DNA of 64,000 nt from contig CBDAMQ010000034.1 of assembly GCA_965197275.1 (NCBI GenBank), positions 310,001 to 374,000 of the forward strand, written 5' to 3'. This DNA comes from DASCOT01 sp965197275 (GTDB lineage Bacteria > Acidobacteriota > UBA890 > WLXD01). Below the pieces are notes generated by a model that saw only the letters and a program-made list of their open reading frames with translations, had not been told where the DNA came from and ran no database searches. Of the stretch, positions 41,586 to 50,044 are shown piece after piece. The translations under genes were made by a program, and so were the position numbers. Each line of letters opens with the position of its first letter. Within the stretch, counting starts at the first letter, position 1.

Positions 41586-42881
41586 CTACCCCTGCAGGCG
41601 CCAATCGTAGATCGGATACGCATCGGTGAGCTCGCGCACCTGCCGGACAACGTCGACGATTACCTCCGGGTCGCCGCGTGCTTCCAGCACCCGTGCGATC
41701 CAGTCGACGATCTGGTGCATGTGTTGCTCTGTCATGCCGCGCGAGGTGGTGGCCGGTGTGCCGATACGCAATCCCGAGGTCACCAACGGGGAGCGCTCGT
41801 CGAACGGAATCGTGTTCTTGTTCACCACGATACCGGCCTCGTCGAGCCATGCCTCGGCCTCCTTTCCGGTGATCCCATGCTCGCCGACATCGACAAGCAC
41901 CAAATGGGTGTCGGTGCCACCCGAAACGCATCGATAGCCCACCGCGTCGAATCGCGCCGCCAGCGCCTTGGCATTGGCGATGATTTGCGCGGCGTATACC
42001 CGGAAGCCTTCCTCCGACGCCTCTCCTAGGCATACTGCTTTGGCGGCGATCAGATGCTGGAAGGGTCCACCTTGGATGCCCGGGAACACCGCCCGGTCGA
42101 GCTCGGCGGCGCGTTCCTCGCGGCACAGGACGATGCCGCCACGTGGTCCGCGTAACGTCTTGTGGGTTGTGGAGCTGACGAAGTCGGCGTGCGGGCATGG
42201 GTTGGGGTGGAGACCCGCCGCCACTAGCCCGGCCGGGTGAGCCATGTCGGCATGGAGAACAGCTCCGACCTCGTCGGCGATCTCCCGACAGCGAGCGAAA
42301 TCGATGTGGCGGGGGTAGGCGGAGAAGCCCACGACGATGAGCTTGGGTCGATGCTCATGCGCAATTGCCGCCATGGCGTCGTAGTCGAGCACCTCCGTAT
42401 CCCGGTTCACGCCATAGGTGACGATGTTGTACAGCTGTCCTGAGAACGACAGCCGATGCCCGTGTGACAGGTGCCCGCCCTCTGGCAGCGCCATCCCCAT
42501 GAGGGTGTCGCCAGGCTTCAAGGCGGCGTAGTAGACGCCCATGTTGGCCTGCGTGCCACAGTGAGGCTGGACATTCGCGTGCTCGGCGCCGAACAGCTTG
42601 CACGCCCGTTCGATCGCCAGCGTCTCGGTCATGTCGACGAACTCGCAGCCGCCGTAGTAGCGCTTGCCTGGATAGCCCTCTGAGTACTTGTTCGACATCA
42701 CCGAGCCACAGGCCTGCAAGACTGCCTCGGAGCTGTAGTTTTCGCTGGCGATCAGAACCAGCTTGCGTGACTGCTTCTCGGTTTCCTGGCGTACGACGGC
42801 CCAGACCTCGGGGTCGATGACGTCGAGACCTCGAGCCAGGTACTCGCCGGTATGTGGCGCGGACGCAGAGGTGTCGACCAT
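41586..42881 (-). CDS. glyA: Serine hydroxymethyltransferase
   Basis: 431 residues, full length. The PLP lysine is in SSTTHKTLRGPRGG, preceded by HADMAHPAGLVAAG; ASENYSSEAVLQACGSVMSNKYSEGYPGKR spans the folate/serine site in order. It interconverts serine and glycine, supplying one-carbon units. First gene of the minus-strand run; the next gene upstream is divergent. Confidence 0.98.
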   Translation of the reverse strand: MVDTSASAPHTGEYLARGLDVIDPEVWAVVRQETEKQSRKLVLIASENYSSEAVLQACGSVMSNKYSEGYPGKRYYGGCEFVDMTETLAIERACKLFGAEHANVQPHCGTQANMGVYYAALKPGDTLMGMALPEGGHLSHGHRLSFSGQLYNIVTYGVNRDTEVLDYDAMAAIAHEHRPKLIVVGFSAYPRHIDFARCREIADEVGAVLHADMAHPAGLVAAGLHPNPCPHADFVSSTTHKTLRGPRGGIVLCREERAAELDRAVFPGIQGGPFQHLIAAKAVCLGEASEEGFRVYAAQIIANAKALAARFDAVGYRCVSGGTDTHLVLVDVGEHGITGKEAEAWLDEAGIVVNKNTIPFDERSPLVTSGLRIGTPATTSRGMTEQHMHQIVDWIARVLEARGDPEVIVDVVRQVRELTDAYPIYDWRLQG

Positions 42882-42991
42882 TCGGAAGCTCCTGGCCCCA
42901 GGGGCAGTGGTCAGTGTCAGGGGTCTAAGACGGCCATTATAGGGGCCGGCGCGGGCGCGTTGGTGTCATGAGCATGTTGCGCCAGCGGACG

Positions 42992-42997
42992 TATAAT
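42992..42997 (+). promoter_or_regulatory. Consensus -10 box (TATAAT)
   Basis: TATAAT lies 105 bases before the chosen start of the arylsulfotransferase, in the divergent gap after glyA. I see no good -35 at 16-18 bases. If used, it would exclude the in-frame ATG at 42968 and favour 43097. Confidence 0.35.
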
Positions 42998-43096
42998 CGA
43001 TCCCACAGGGTGGACGCGCGGCAGGGGGCGCCGGGCGAAGCGACCCTCCGTATCGAAGGGGTCTTTGTGGAGGGACCCCGCATCGAGGGACGGCCC

Positions 43097-44356
43097 ATGA
43101 AGGCAGGTGGGATGATGTCGTCGCGATTCAGTTTCGCGCGCCCGCTGTTGGCGGTGCCCGTGGCGGCCATGGCGATCGGCGCTTGCTTTCTTTGGGGCTA
43201 CCAAACCCACCGCACCGAGACCTTCCCCTACACCGTCCTCTCGTGGTTCTTAGTCGACACGGATGCCAAGCCCTATAGCTGGATTCGCCCTCACGGGCGC
43301 CCGCTGAGCAACCTTCGTTCGCTCGCGTATGTGGGCGCGAATTTCGATCCGGAATCCGATCGACGCGGTGTTCAGGTGCACGACCCGGAGCTTGCCTGGG
43401 AAGGGCTCAACTTCTACTACTCGGCGTTCGAGGGGCCGTTCTTGCTGATCGACATGGATGGGCGCGAGGTGCGGCGCTGGTCGGATTCAGGGGCGCTGGT
43501 CTCGCACGCTGAGCTGCTACCGGACGCCGGACTCATCGTGGTTCGGTTCGACAAGCAGGTCGTACGTCTCGACTCTGAGTCGCGCCCGCGCTGGGTGGCC
43601 AACGTTCGCGCCCATCATGACGTCGCGATTCACGGCGATGATCTGTGGACGCTGTCGAGACGAGAGCGCCCGATTCCGGCGCTGCATCCGACTCAGGACA
43701 TCCTTGAAGATACGGTCACGGTGTTGTCTCTAGAGACGGGGGAGGTACGCGAAGAGCTTTCTCTGCTCGACGTTGTGCGCTCCTCGCCCTACCGTTTCCT
43801 GCTGGCCAGCGTTGCGGGGCGCGCCTACGTCGCCGAAGACGGCCCGCTAGATACCCTGCATACGAACCACGTCTCCGTATTCGATGGATCGCTGGTCTCG
43901 GTTTCACCGTTGTTCGGCGCCGGCAACGTGCTGCTTTCGATGCGCCACCTGAACGCCATCATGATCCTCGACGGATCTACGCGCGAAGTGCTGTGGATCT
44001 GGGGCCCGTCCAATCTCTATGGACAACATCACCCCACGCTCCTTTCTAGCGGGCGCCTGCTGGTGTTCGACAACGGGGTTGCGAGCTCACGGGTGCTGGA
44101 AGTCGATCCACTGTCCAACGAGATCGGCTGGAGCTACGCGTCGGCGGATTTCCACACCCCGCTGCGCGGCAGCGCGCAGCGGCTGGCGAACGGCAACACG
44201 CTGATCACGGAGTCGGATGCAGGTCGTGTGTTCGAGGTAACGACGGCGGGTGACATCGTTTGGGAGTTCGTCAACCCTGACGTGACGGAGGCCGGCGAGC
44301 GCAGCGTGATCTGGCGCATGATGCGGGTACCGAGCGGCGATTGGAAGGGAAGCTGA
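43097..44356 (+). CDS. Arylsulfotransferase (ASST) family protein
   Basis: About 419 residues from ATG 43097; ATGs at 43112 and 43115 are also possible, while the in-frame ATG at 42968 would add a non-membrane, poorly conserved 43 residues. One N-terminal membrane helix (RPLLAVPVAAMAIGACFLWGY) anchors a beta-propeller. WSDSGALVSHAELLPDAGLIV, LSMRHLNAIMILD (candidate active-site His), IWGPSNLYGQHHPTLLSSG and GNTLITESDAGRVFEV are typical ASST blades. ASST moves sulfuryl groups between phenols; the actual acceptor is unknown. Confidence 0.85.
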   Translation: MKAGGMMSSRFSFARPLLAVPVAAMAIGACFLWGYQTHRTETFPYTVLSWFLVDTDAKPYSWIRPHGRPLSNLRSLAYVGANFDPESDRRGVQVHDPELAWEGLNFYYSAFEGPFLLIDMDGREVRRWSDSGALVSHAELLPDAGLIVVRFDKQVVRLDSESRPRWVANVRAHHDVAIHGDDLWTLSRRERPIPALHPTQDILEDTVTVLSLETGEVREELSLLDVVRSSPYRFLLASVAGRAYVAEDGPLDTLHTNHVSVFDGSLVSVSPLFGAGNVLLSMRHLNAIMILDGSTREVLWIWGPSNLYGQHHPTLLSSGRLLVFDNGVASSRVLEVDPLSNEIGWSYASADFHTPLRGSAQRLANGNTLITESDAGRVFEVTTAGDIVWEFVNPDVTEAGERSVIWRMMRVPSGDWKGS

Positions 44357-44357
44357 A

Positions 44358-45212
44358 GTGCGGCGTATTGCAAGCAGGCTCGCCCTCGCCCTGACCCTCG
44401 CCCTTGCGATCGGATGCGCCCGTGGGGGGTGGATTCGCGATCGTCCGAGGCTCGCTGAACAAGCGCGCATGAGTCCAGGCAGTTTTCTCGGCCCGGCGCT
44501 GAAGCTGACGGCTCCACTCGAGGGGCTCGTCGGCTCGTACACCATGCGGTTCTCGCGCGGGATCGGGCGCCGCACCGTCGACACGTTCATTTCGGTTCGC
44601 CGGCCAGCGGATCTCGACATCCTGGTGCTCGATCCGACCGGCGGCACACAAGCCTACTTGCGCGCCAACGCGGTCGAAGTCGGCCTGTTTCTTCGCGAGG
44701 AGCGGCTCCTTTACCGGGGGCCGTCGACGCGCGCGTCATTCGAGCAGGCCGTCGGCTTCGGGTTGTCCGCTGGCGATGTGGTAGCGGCGTTGCTCGGCTA
44801 CGCGATCGATCCGGCCAGCCATCCGCCTGGTCAGCCGATCTGGGATGAAGAAGCCCGCCGGGTGCGCGTCGACTATGGAGCGGAGGCGAGCGTCTGGCTG
44901 CTGCCGCCAACGCTGGGGTTTGATCGTGTCGAGCACCGGAGTGCAGACGGCAGCGTCAACGTCGAGGTGCTGGCCTCGACCGCCGCCATGGTCGTGGGCC
45001 AGACGGTACCGGTGCCGTCGAGCCTCGAGCTTCGCGTCGAGCCCGACGGCTACGGAATCACGATGCAGCTGCTGGGCGAGCCGTCGCCGAACTTCGAGTT
45101 CCCGGCGCGGCATTTCGAGCTCCAGATTCCAGCGGGGGTCTTGCAGCTGCCGATCTCCGACCTCGGCCGCGAAGGTGGCTTGTTCAGGCGCCAGGCCCCC
45201 GAGGAGCACTAG
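44358..45212 (+). CDS. LolB-like outer-membrane lipoprotein (tentative)
   Basis: 284 residues from a GTG one base after the previous stop. LALTLALAIGCARGG is a lipobox. The middle (SYTMRFSRGIGRRTVDTFISVRRPADLDILVLDPTGG, read in pieces) looks like the antiparallel sheet of LolB/DUF4292-type lipoproteins. The context supports this: lolB-ispE-prs-pth is a conserved order, and here the gene precedes tRNA-Gln, prs, rplY and pth. ispE, expected next, is missing from this place. The stop codon lies in the arm of a palindromic element. Confidence 0.55.
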   Translation: MRRIASRLALALTLALAIGCARGGWIRDRPRLAEQARMSPGSFLGPALKLTAPLEGLVGSYTMRFSRGIGRRTVDTFISVRRPADLDILVLDPTGGTQAYLRANAVEVGLFLREERLLYRGPSTRASFEQAVGFGLSAGDVVAALLGYAIDPASHPPGQPIWDEEARRVRVDYGAEASVWLLPPTLGFDRVEHRSADGSVNVEVLASTAAMVVGQTVPVPSSLELRVEPDGYGITMQLLGEPSPNFEFPARHFELQIPAGVLQLPISDLGREGGLFRRQAPEEH

Positions 45213-45318
45213 TGGCCTGTAACAGATGATCGTTGCCTATCGCAGATGGGATTTGCGGGTGAGATCAAGGCGCGGCGACGCTGTCGATGTGAGCAGATCA
45301 TCAGTTGCAGGCCACTAG
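45209..45318. repeat. Palindromic element with 23-bp arms
   Basis: Arms 45209-45231 (CTAGTGGCCTGTAACAGATG...) and 45296-45318 pair at 21 of 23 bases around a 64-base loop. The left arm contains the stop codon of the lipoprotein gene. The loop is not related to the HP1-HP4 core. It could be a MITE-like insertion or a structured 3' UTR. No coding sequence. Confidence 0.75.
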
Positions 45319-45371
45319 CCTGACGCACGGCGCCGTGTCGAGTCTGCGCCACGACGATGTCTTCGCGTTGT

Positions 45372-45401
45372 TTGATGCCAAAAAAGTGGGGCGCTTATAA
45401 T
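45372..45401 (+). promoter_or_regulatory. Sigma70-type promoter for tRNA-Gln/prs
   Basis: TTGATG (45372-45377) and TATAAT (45396-45401) are 18 bases apart, the -10 being perfect. The start site would be near 45408, about 80 bases before tRNA-Gln, and the transcript may continue into prs. Confidence 0.7.
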
Positions 45402-45487
45402 GGTGCGCGTCTGAAACGTAGCCCTTAACGGGTCGCGTCCCGGAGACGCTTCCTCGGGACTGCTGCGTCCACAGGCAGTTGGTTTCT

Positions 45488-45561
45488 TGGGGCGTCGCCA
45501 AGCCAGGCAAGGCACCGGTCTTTGGATCCGGCATTCGCAGGTTCGAATCCTGCCGCCCCAG
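45488..45561 (+). tRNA. tRNA-Gln (anticodon TTG)
   Basis: Acceptor arms TGGGGCG (45488-45494) and CGCCCCA (45554-45560) pair fully, with discriminator G at 45561. The anticodon loop is CTTTGGA, giving UUG; the T arm is GCAGG-TTCGAAT-CCTGC. CCA is not encoded. A tRNA-Gln just before prs fits the known lolB/prs neighbourhood in several phyla. Confidence 0.95.
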
Positions 45562-45625
45562 CTAATCCGTCGCGGCGTATATCGCCTCGACATCTCGGAT
45601 CGCGGCCCTGACGGTAAGTGGCTCG

Positions 45626-46573
45626 ATGTCCAACACCGACCGTAAGATAAAGATCTTCGCCGGCAACGCCTGCCCGGCGCTCGCAGAAGCGATCGCGGGG
45701 TCGATGGGCTTGCCCTTGAGCGCGATTGATGTCGGCCTGTTCGCTGACGGCGAGGTGCGCTGCCAGTTCGAGGAGAACGTGCGCGGCGTCGAGGTGTTCC
45801 TCATCCAGTCGACATGTCGGCCCGTCAACGACAGCCTCATGGAGTTGCTGGTGATGATCGACGCCGCCAAGCGCGCGTCGGCCCATCACATTACCGCCGT
45901 GATCCCGTACTTCGGCTATGCGCGGCAGGACAAGAAGGACAGCCCGCGGGTACCGATCTCGGCGAAGCTGGTTGCCGACCTGCTGACCACCGCCGGAACG
46001 TCAAGGGTGCTGGCGATGGATCTGCATGCCGGGCAGATCCAGGGATACTTCAATATTCCCCTCGACCATCTCTTCGCAGCGCCCGTTGCGGTGCGCCGAA
46101 TCGGCGCCATCGATGGCGACCTGGTCATGGTTTCGCCCGATGCCGGAGGTGTGGAGCGTGCTCGAGCCATCGCCAAGCGGCTCGAAGCCGGGTTGGCGGT
46201 GATCGACAAGCGTCGCCGGGTGGCCAACAAAGTCGAGGGTATGACTGTCGTCGGTGATGTCCGTGATGCGGTGTGCTGCTTCTACGATGACATGGTCGAC
46301 ACTGCGGGTACGTTGACCACGGGCGCCAACGCCGTGCTGGAAGAAGGGGCGCGCGAGGTCTACGCGTTTGCCACCCACGCGGTACTCTCATCGCCGGCCA
46401 TCGAGCGCATCGAGGCGAGTCCGCTGAAACGGGTCTTCGTGACCGACACGATTCCGCTGCCGCCCGAAGCCGCCGGCTGCGACAAGATCGAGGTGCTCTC
46501 GGTCGCAGGAATCTTCGGTGAGGCGATACGCAGCATCTACGAGGAAACCAGCATCTCGAGGCTGTTTATCTGA
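45626..46573 (+). CDS. prs: Ribose-phosphate pyrophosphokinase
   Basis: 315 residues, full length. VDLHAGQIQG-type segment (MDLHAGQIQGYFNIPLDHL), YARQDKKD flexible loop, IDKRR and the PRPP-binding YDDMVDTAGTL are present. It makes PRPP for nucleotide, His and Trp synthesis. It lies 64 bases after tRNA-Gln and 35 before rplY, likely one transcript. Confidence 0.98.
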   Translation: MSNTDRKIKIFAGNACPALAEAIAGSMGLPLSAIDVGLFADGEVRCQFEENVRGVEVFLIQSTCRPVNDSLMELLVMIDAAKRASAHHITAVIPYFGYARQDKKDSPRVPISAKLVADLLTTAGTSRVLAMDLHAGQIQGYFNIPLDHLFAAPVAVRRIGAIDGDLVMVSPDAGGVERARAIAKRLEAGLAVIDKRRRVANKVEGMTVVGDVRDAVCCFYDDMVDTAGTLTTGANAVLEEGAREVYAFATHAVLSSPAIERIEASPLKRVFVTDTIPLPPEAAGCDKIEVLSVAGIFGEAIRSIYEETSISRLFI

Positions 46574-46608
46574 TCTCGCCGGTTGTTCAATTCCAGAGGT
46601 AGCGAACG

Positions 46609-47280
46609 ATGACAGACACACAGCTGCTCGAGGTAGAGCTTCGCGAGCCCGGTACGAGCAACAAGGCTGGCCGACTACGCCGCGCCGGCAAAGTCCCGGC
46701 AGTGCTATACGGCGGCGGCCGCGACACGCGTTCGATCTCGGTCGACCCCCGGACGCTGATCGAGATCCTGCGATCCGAGCACGGCCAGAACTCGATTCTC
46801 AACCTCAAGGTCGGCGACGGAGCAGAGCAGACAGCCCTGATCCACGACTACCAGGTAGATCCGATCAGTCGCAGGCTCCAGCACGTCGACTTTCGTCGCA
46901 TCGATCTGAAGGTCGAGATCGAGGTCAATGTACCCGTCGAGGTCGTTGGCGAGGCGTTGGGCGTCCGGGTGGATCGGGGCATCCTCGACATGATCCTGCG
47001 AGAGGTGCACGTCAAGTGCCTGCCGACCGACATCCCCGACAACCTCAAGGTTGACGTCACCGAGCTCGTTATAGGCGATGTCGCTCAGGTGTCCGACCTC
47101 GAGATTCCGGCGGGCGTCGAGCTGCTGGTGGATCTGGATCAGACTGTCCTAACCATCGCCCCGCCGACGGTCGCAATCGAGGACGAAGTGACCGAGGAAG
47201 AAGAAGATCTTCTCGGGGAGATGGAAGAGCCGGAGCTCATCGGCCGGGAGGACGAGGAAGCGTCTGAGGACGACGAGTAG
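46609..47280 (+). CDS. rplY: 50S ribosomal protein L25 (Ctc form)
   Basis: 223 residues: the L25 5S-rRNA-binding domain (GTSNKAGRLRRAGKVPAVLYGGG) plus the TL5/Ctc C-terminal domain (VPVEVVGEALGVRVDRGIL). The last ~35 residues are a strongly acidic tail (EEEEDLLGEMEEPEL, EDEEASEDDE). The prs-rplY-pth order is common. Eight bases separate it from pth. Confidence 0.96.
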   Translation: MTDTQLLEVELREPGTSNKAGRLRRAGKVPAVLYGGGRDTRSISVDPRTLIEILRSEHGQNSILNLKVGDGAEQTALIHDYQVDPISRRLQHVDFRRIDLKVEIEVNVPVEVVGEALGVRVDRGILDMILREVHVKCLPTDIPDNLKVDVTELVIGDVAQVSDLEIPAGVELLVDLDQTVLTIAPPTVAIEDEVTEEEEDLLGEMEEPELIGREDEEASEDDE

Positions 47281-47288
47281 CGGCGACC

Positions 47289-47891
47289 ATGCAAGCCCTG
47301 GCCGGGCTCGGAAACCCCGGCAGCGAGTACCTGCACAGCCGCCACAACGCCGGCTGGATGCTGCTCGACCGGCTCCGAGACGCCGGCAAGGTAGTCGAGG
47401 CGCGTCGCAAGGAATCGGTGCAGCTCGAGCGACTCAAGCTGGGGTCAACGGCGTTCTGGTTGATGCGCCCGCTGCTCTTCATGAACAACAGCGGCGTCGG
47501 GGTCTCTGACGCCTGCCGAGCATTGCGGATCGAGCCCGGCGAGGTGCTGGTGGCGTACGACGAGATCGACTTGCCGCTGGGGTCGCTGCGAATGCGACCG
47601 TCAGGTGGTGACGCTGGGCACCGGGGCCTGCAGTCGGTGCTCGATGAGCTCGGCACGCAGCAGGTGCCGCGTTTGCGTCTCGGCGTCCGCGGCGCGGGCC
47701 GTGGCCGTGACACCGCCGGATACGTTCTGGAGGCCTTTGACGAAAGCGAGCGCGCCGCAGTCGACGAAATGCTCGACCGCGCGGTCGCGGCGGTACGGAC
47801 GATCCTGCGCCGTGGTCTGAGCGTGGCGATGAACACATACAATCAGCGACCGAAGACCGAACCCACGAACCCGCAAGAGACACCCGACTAA
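47289..47891 (+). CDS. pth: Peptidyl-tRNA hydrolase
   Basis: 200 residues. GLGNPGSEYLHSRHNAGW carries the catalytic His and Asn, FMNNSG and YDEIDLPLG carry the further active-site residues (Asp), and GGDAGHRGLQSV is the substrate-binding loop. It recycles peptidyl-tRNA. The acceptor loop is GGDAGH rather than the usual GSxGGHN, a minor divergence. Confidence 0.96.
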   Translation: MQALAGLGNPGSEYLHSRHNAGWMLLDRLRDAGKVVEARRKESVQLERLKLGSTAFWLMRPLLFMNNSGVGVSDACRALRIEPGEVLVAYDEIDLPLGSLRMRPSGGDAGHRGLQSVLDELGTQQVPRLRLGVRGAGRGRDTAGYVLEAFDESERAAVDEMLDRAVAAVRTILRRGLSVAMNTYNQRPKTEPTNPQETPD

Positions 47892-47904
47892 CCGGAGCAA
47901 GAGA

Positions 47905-49956
47905 ATGAGCAACATCCCCATCGAGGCTGTTCCCGTGCTGGGTGGGATCGGCCTGGCGATCGCCCTGGCCATCCTCATGGTGATCCGACGGCGCGACGTC
48001 GGCACCGATCAGATGGCCGATATCGCCGCCCAGATCCACGACGGTGCGATGGTGTTCTTGCGTCGCGAGTACAGCCTGCTGGCGGTCTTTGTCGCCATTG
48101 TCGCTGGCTTGCTCGGCTATTTCGTGTCGACGTCGACGTCCGCGGCGTTCATCACTGGCGCGGCGTGTTCGATCGCCGCCGGTTTCGCCGGCATGACGTC
48201 GGCAACCTCGGCCAACGTGCGCACCGCAGCGGCGGCGAAGAACGACGGCCGCGATGCGGCGCTGATGGTGGCGTTTCTCGGTGGTTCCGTCATGGGGCTT
48301 TCGGTCGCAAGCCTCGGGCTGCTCGGCGTTGGCGTTTGGTACCTCTGGTATGGCACCCCCGACACCGCCCACGTGATCAACGGATTTGCCATGGGAGCGT
48401 CGTCGATCGCCCTGTTCGCGCGGGTCGGCGGCGGCATCTACACCAAGGCTGCGGATGTTGGTGCCGATCTGGTGGGCAAGGTCGAGGCCGGCATTCCGGA
48501 GGACGACCCGCGCAACCCCGGTGTTATCGCCGACAACGTCGGTGACAACGTCGGCGATGTCGCCGGCATGGGCGCCGACATCTTCGAATCCTATGTGGGC
48601 TCGATTATCGCCACGGTTGCCATTGCCGCGACGCTCTTCGGCGAGGATCTGATCGCCATGGCGGCCGATCCCGTGATCGAGGCGGCGCAGGTCAAAAGCT
48701 GGCTGATGAGCCTGCCGCTAATGCTTGCGTTCCTGGGCCTCGTCTGCTCGCTGCTGGGCATCGCGTCGATGGCGATCCTGAAACGGTTCGATGCGGCGGC
48801 GGCTCTGCGCTGGGCGACGATCATCGCTGCTGGCTTGTTCGTCGGTGCAGCATACCTCTACATCGATGCCATCCCGGTGAACAACGGCGTCGGGGCGGCT
48901 ATCTTCTGGGGGACTCTTGTCGGTCTGCTGATCTCTTTCATTACCGAGTACTACACGTCTGCGGCGCCGGTGCGTCGTATCGCCGCCTCGTCGGAGACTG
49001 GCTCGGCAACGAACATCATCAACGGCCTGGCGGTCGGTTTCGAATCCACCGCGCTCCCGGTGCTGGCGATCTGCGCCGCGATCTACTTCGCTTTCGGCGC
49101 CGCTGGCCTGTATGGAATCGGTATCGCCGCAGTTGGTATGTTGGCCACCGTGGGCGTCACCATGAGCGTGGACGCCTATGGTCCGGTGGCGGACAACGCC
49201 GGCGGCATCTCTGAGATGGCGGGTCTCGGACCTGAGGTACGCAAGATCACCGATAGCCTCGACGCCGTGGGCAACACGACGGCCGCGATCGGGAAGGGCT
49301 TCGCCATTGGCTCAGCGGCCCTGACTGCGCTGGCGCTGTTCGCCGCCTACACGCAGTCGGTGTCGGACGCGATGCGCCAGGCCGGCGATCTCGGCGGGCT
49401 CGTGATCCTGCTGACCAACCCGTATGTCGTTGTTGGCATGATGCTCGGCGGGGTGGTGCCTTATCTGGCGGCAGGCCTGACGATGACCGCGGTCGGTCGC
49501 GCGGCGGGGCAGCTGGTCGAGGAGATTCGCCGGCAGTTCCGCGAGATTCCCGGCATCATGGAGGGTACTGGCAAGCCCGACCCCGCGAGGTGTGTGTCGA
49601 TTGCCGCCGATGCGGCTCTCAAGGAGATGGTGCTGCCTGGTCTGCTCGCCGTGATCGCGCCGGTTGTAGTCGGCTTCGGCCTTGGCCCCGAAGCCCTGGG
49701 CGGAATGCTGGCTGGCGCGACTGTCGTCGGTGTCCTTCTGGCGCTGATGATGTCCAACGGCGGCGGTGCCTGGGACAATGCCAAGAAGTACATCGAGGAG
49801 GGCCACCACGGCGGCAAGGGCTCCGACGCTCACAAGGCGGCCGTCGTCGGCGACACAGTGGGCGATCCGTTCAAGGATACGAGTGGCCCGTCGATGAACA
49901 TCTTGATAAAGTTGATGTCTGTCGTATCGCTCGTTATCGCACCGCTTCTGGTGTGA
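47905..49956 (+). CDS. hppA: K+-stimulated membrane pyrophosphatase (H+ or Na+ pump)
   Basis: 683 residues with about 16 membrane helices. The pyrophosphate site is GGGIYTKAADVGADLVGK and DNVGDNVGDVAGMGADIFES; a second set is DAYGPVADNAGGI and DSLDAVGNTTAAIGKGFAIG. The Ala in GNTTAAIG is the K+-dependent form (Lys in K+-independent enzymes). PPi hydrolysis drives H+ or Na+ export; the sequence alone does not let me decide the ion. It sits between pth and rpsF, an uncommon place. Confidence 0.96.
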   Translation: MSNIPIEAVPVLGGIGLAIALAILMVIRRRDVGTDQMADIAAQIHDGAMVFLRREYSLLAVFVAIVAGLLGYFVSTSTSAAFITGAACSIAAGFAGMTSATSANVRTAAAAKNDGRDAALMVAFLGGSVMGLSVASLGLLGVGVWYLWYGTPDTAHVINGFAMGASSIALFARVGGGIYTKAADVGADLVGKVEAGIPEDDPRNPGVIADNVGDNVGDVAGMGADIFESYVGSIIATVAIAATLFGEDLIAMAADPVIEAAQVKSWLMSLPLMLAFLGLVCSLLGIASMAILKRFDAAAALRWATIIAAGLFVGAAYLYIDAIPVNNGVGAAIFWGTLVGLLISFITEYYTSAAPVRRIAASSETGSATNIINGLAVGFESTALPVLAICAAIYFAFGAAGLYGIGIAAVGMLATVGVTMSVDAYGPVADNAGGISEMAGLGPEVRKITDSLDAVGNTTAAIGKGFAIGSAALTALALFAAYTQSVSDAMRQAGDLGGLVILLTNPYVVVGMMLGGVVPYLAAGLTMTAVGRAAGQLVEEIRRQFREIPGIMEGTGKPDPARCVSIAADAALKEMVLPGLLAVIAPVVVGFGLGPEALGGMLAGATVVGVLLALMMSNGGGAWDNAKKYIEEGHHGGKGSDAHKAAVVGDTVGDPFKDTSGPSMNILIKLMSVVSLVIAPLLV

Positions 49957-50008
49957 GAGGCGTGCCCTGCTGATCCGCTGAAATCGGCACTCCGTGCGAG
50001 CGCTCCTC

Positions 50009-50022
50009 GCCCCTCCGGGGGC
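50009..50022 (+). other. Short leader hairpin before rpsF
   Basis: GCCCC-TCC-GGGG with a closing GC lies 23 bases before the rpsF ATG, and CCGAGAGGAGAG follows. S6:S18 autoregulatory leaders carry a CCG-containing hairpin in this position, but I cannot show that this is one. Confidence 0.3.
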
Positions 50023-50044
50023 CAACTTGTCCGAGAGGAGAGCA

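Noticed and set aside
42968..43096. Upstream start for the arylsulfotransferase
   Set aside because: It would precede or overlap a consensus TATAAT and add a charged, unrelated segment before the membrane anchor.
45322..45487. A second tRNA or small gene before tRNA-Gln
   Set aside because: Only a promoter and an ~80-base leader are seen; no cloverleaf can be drawn.
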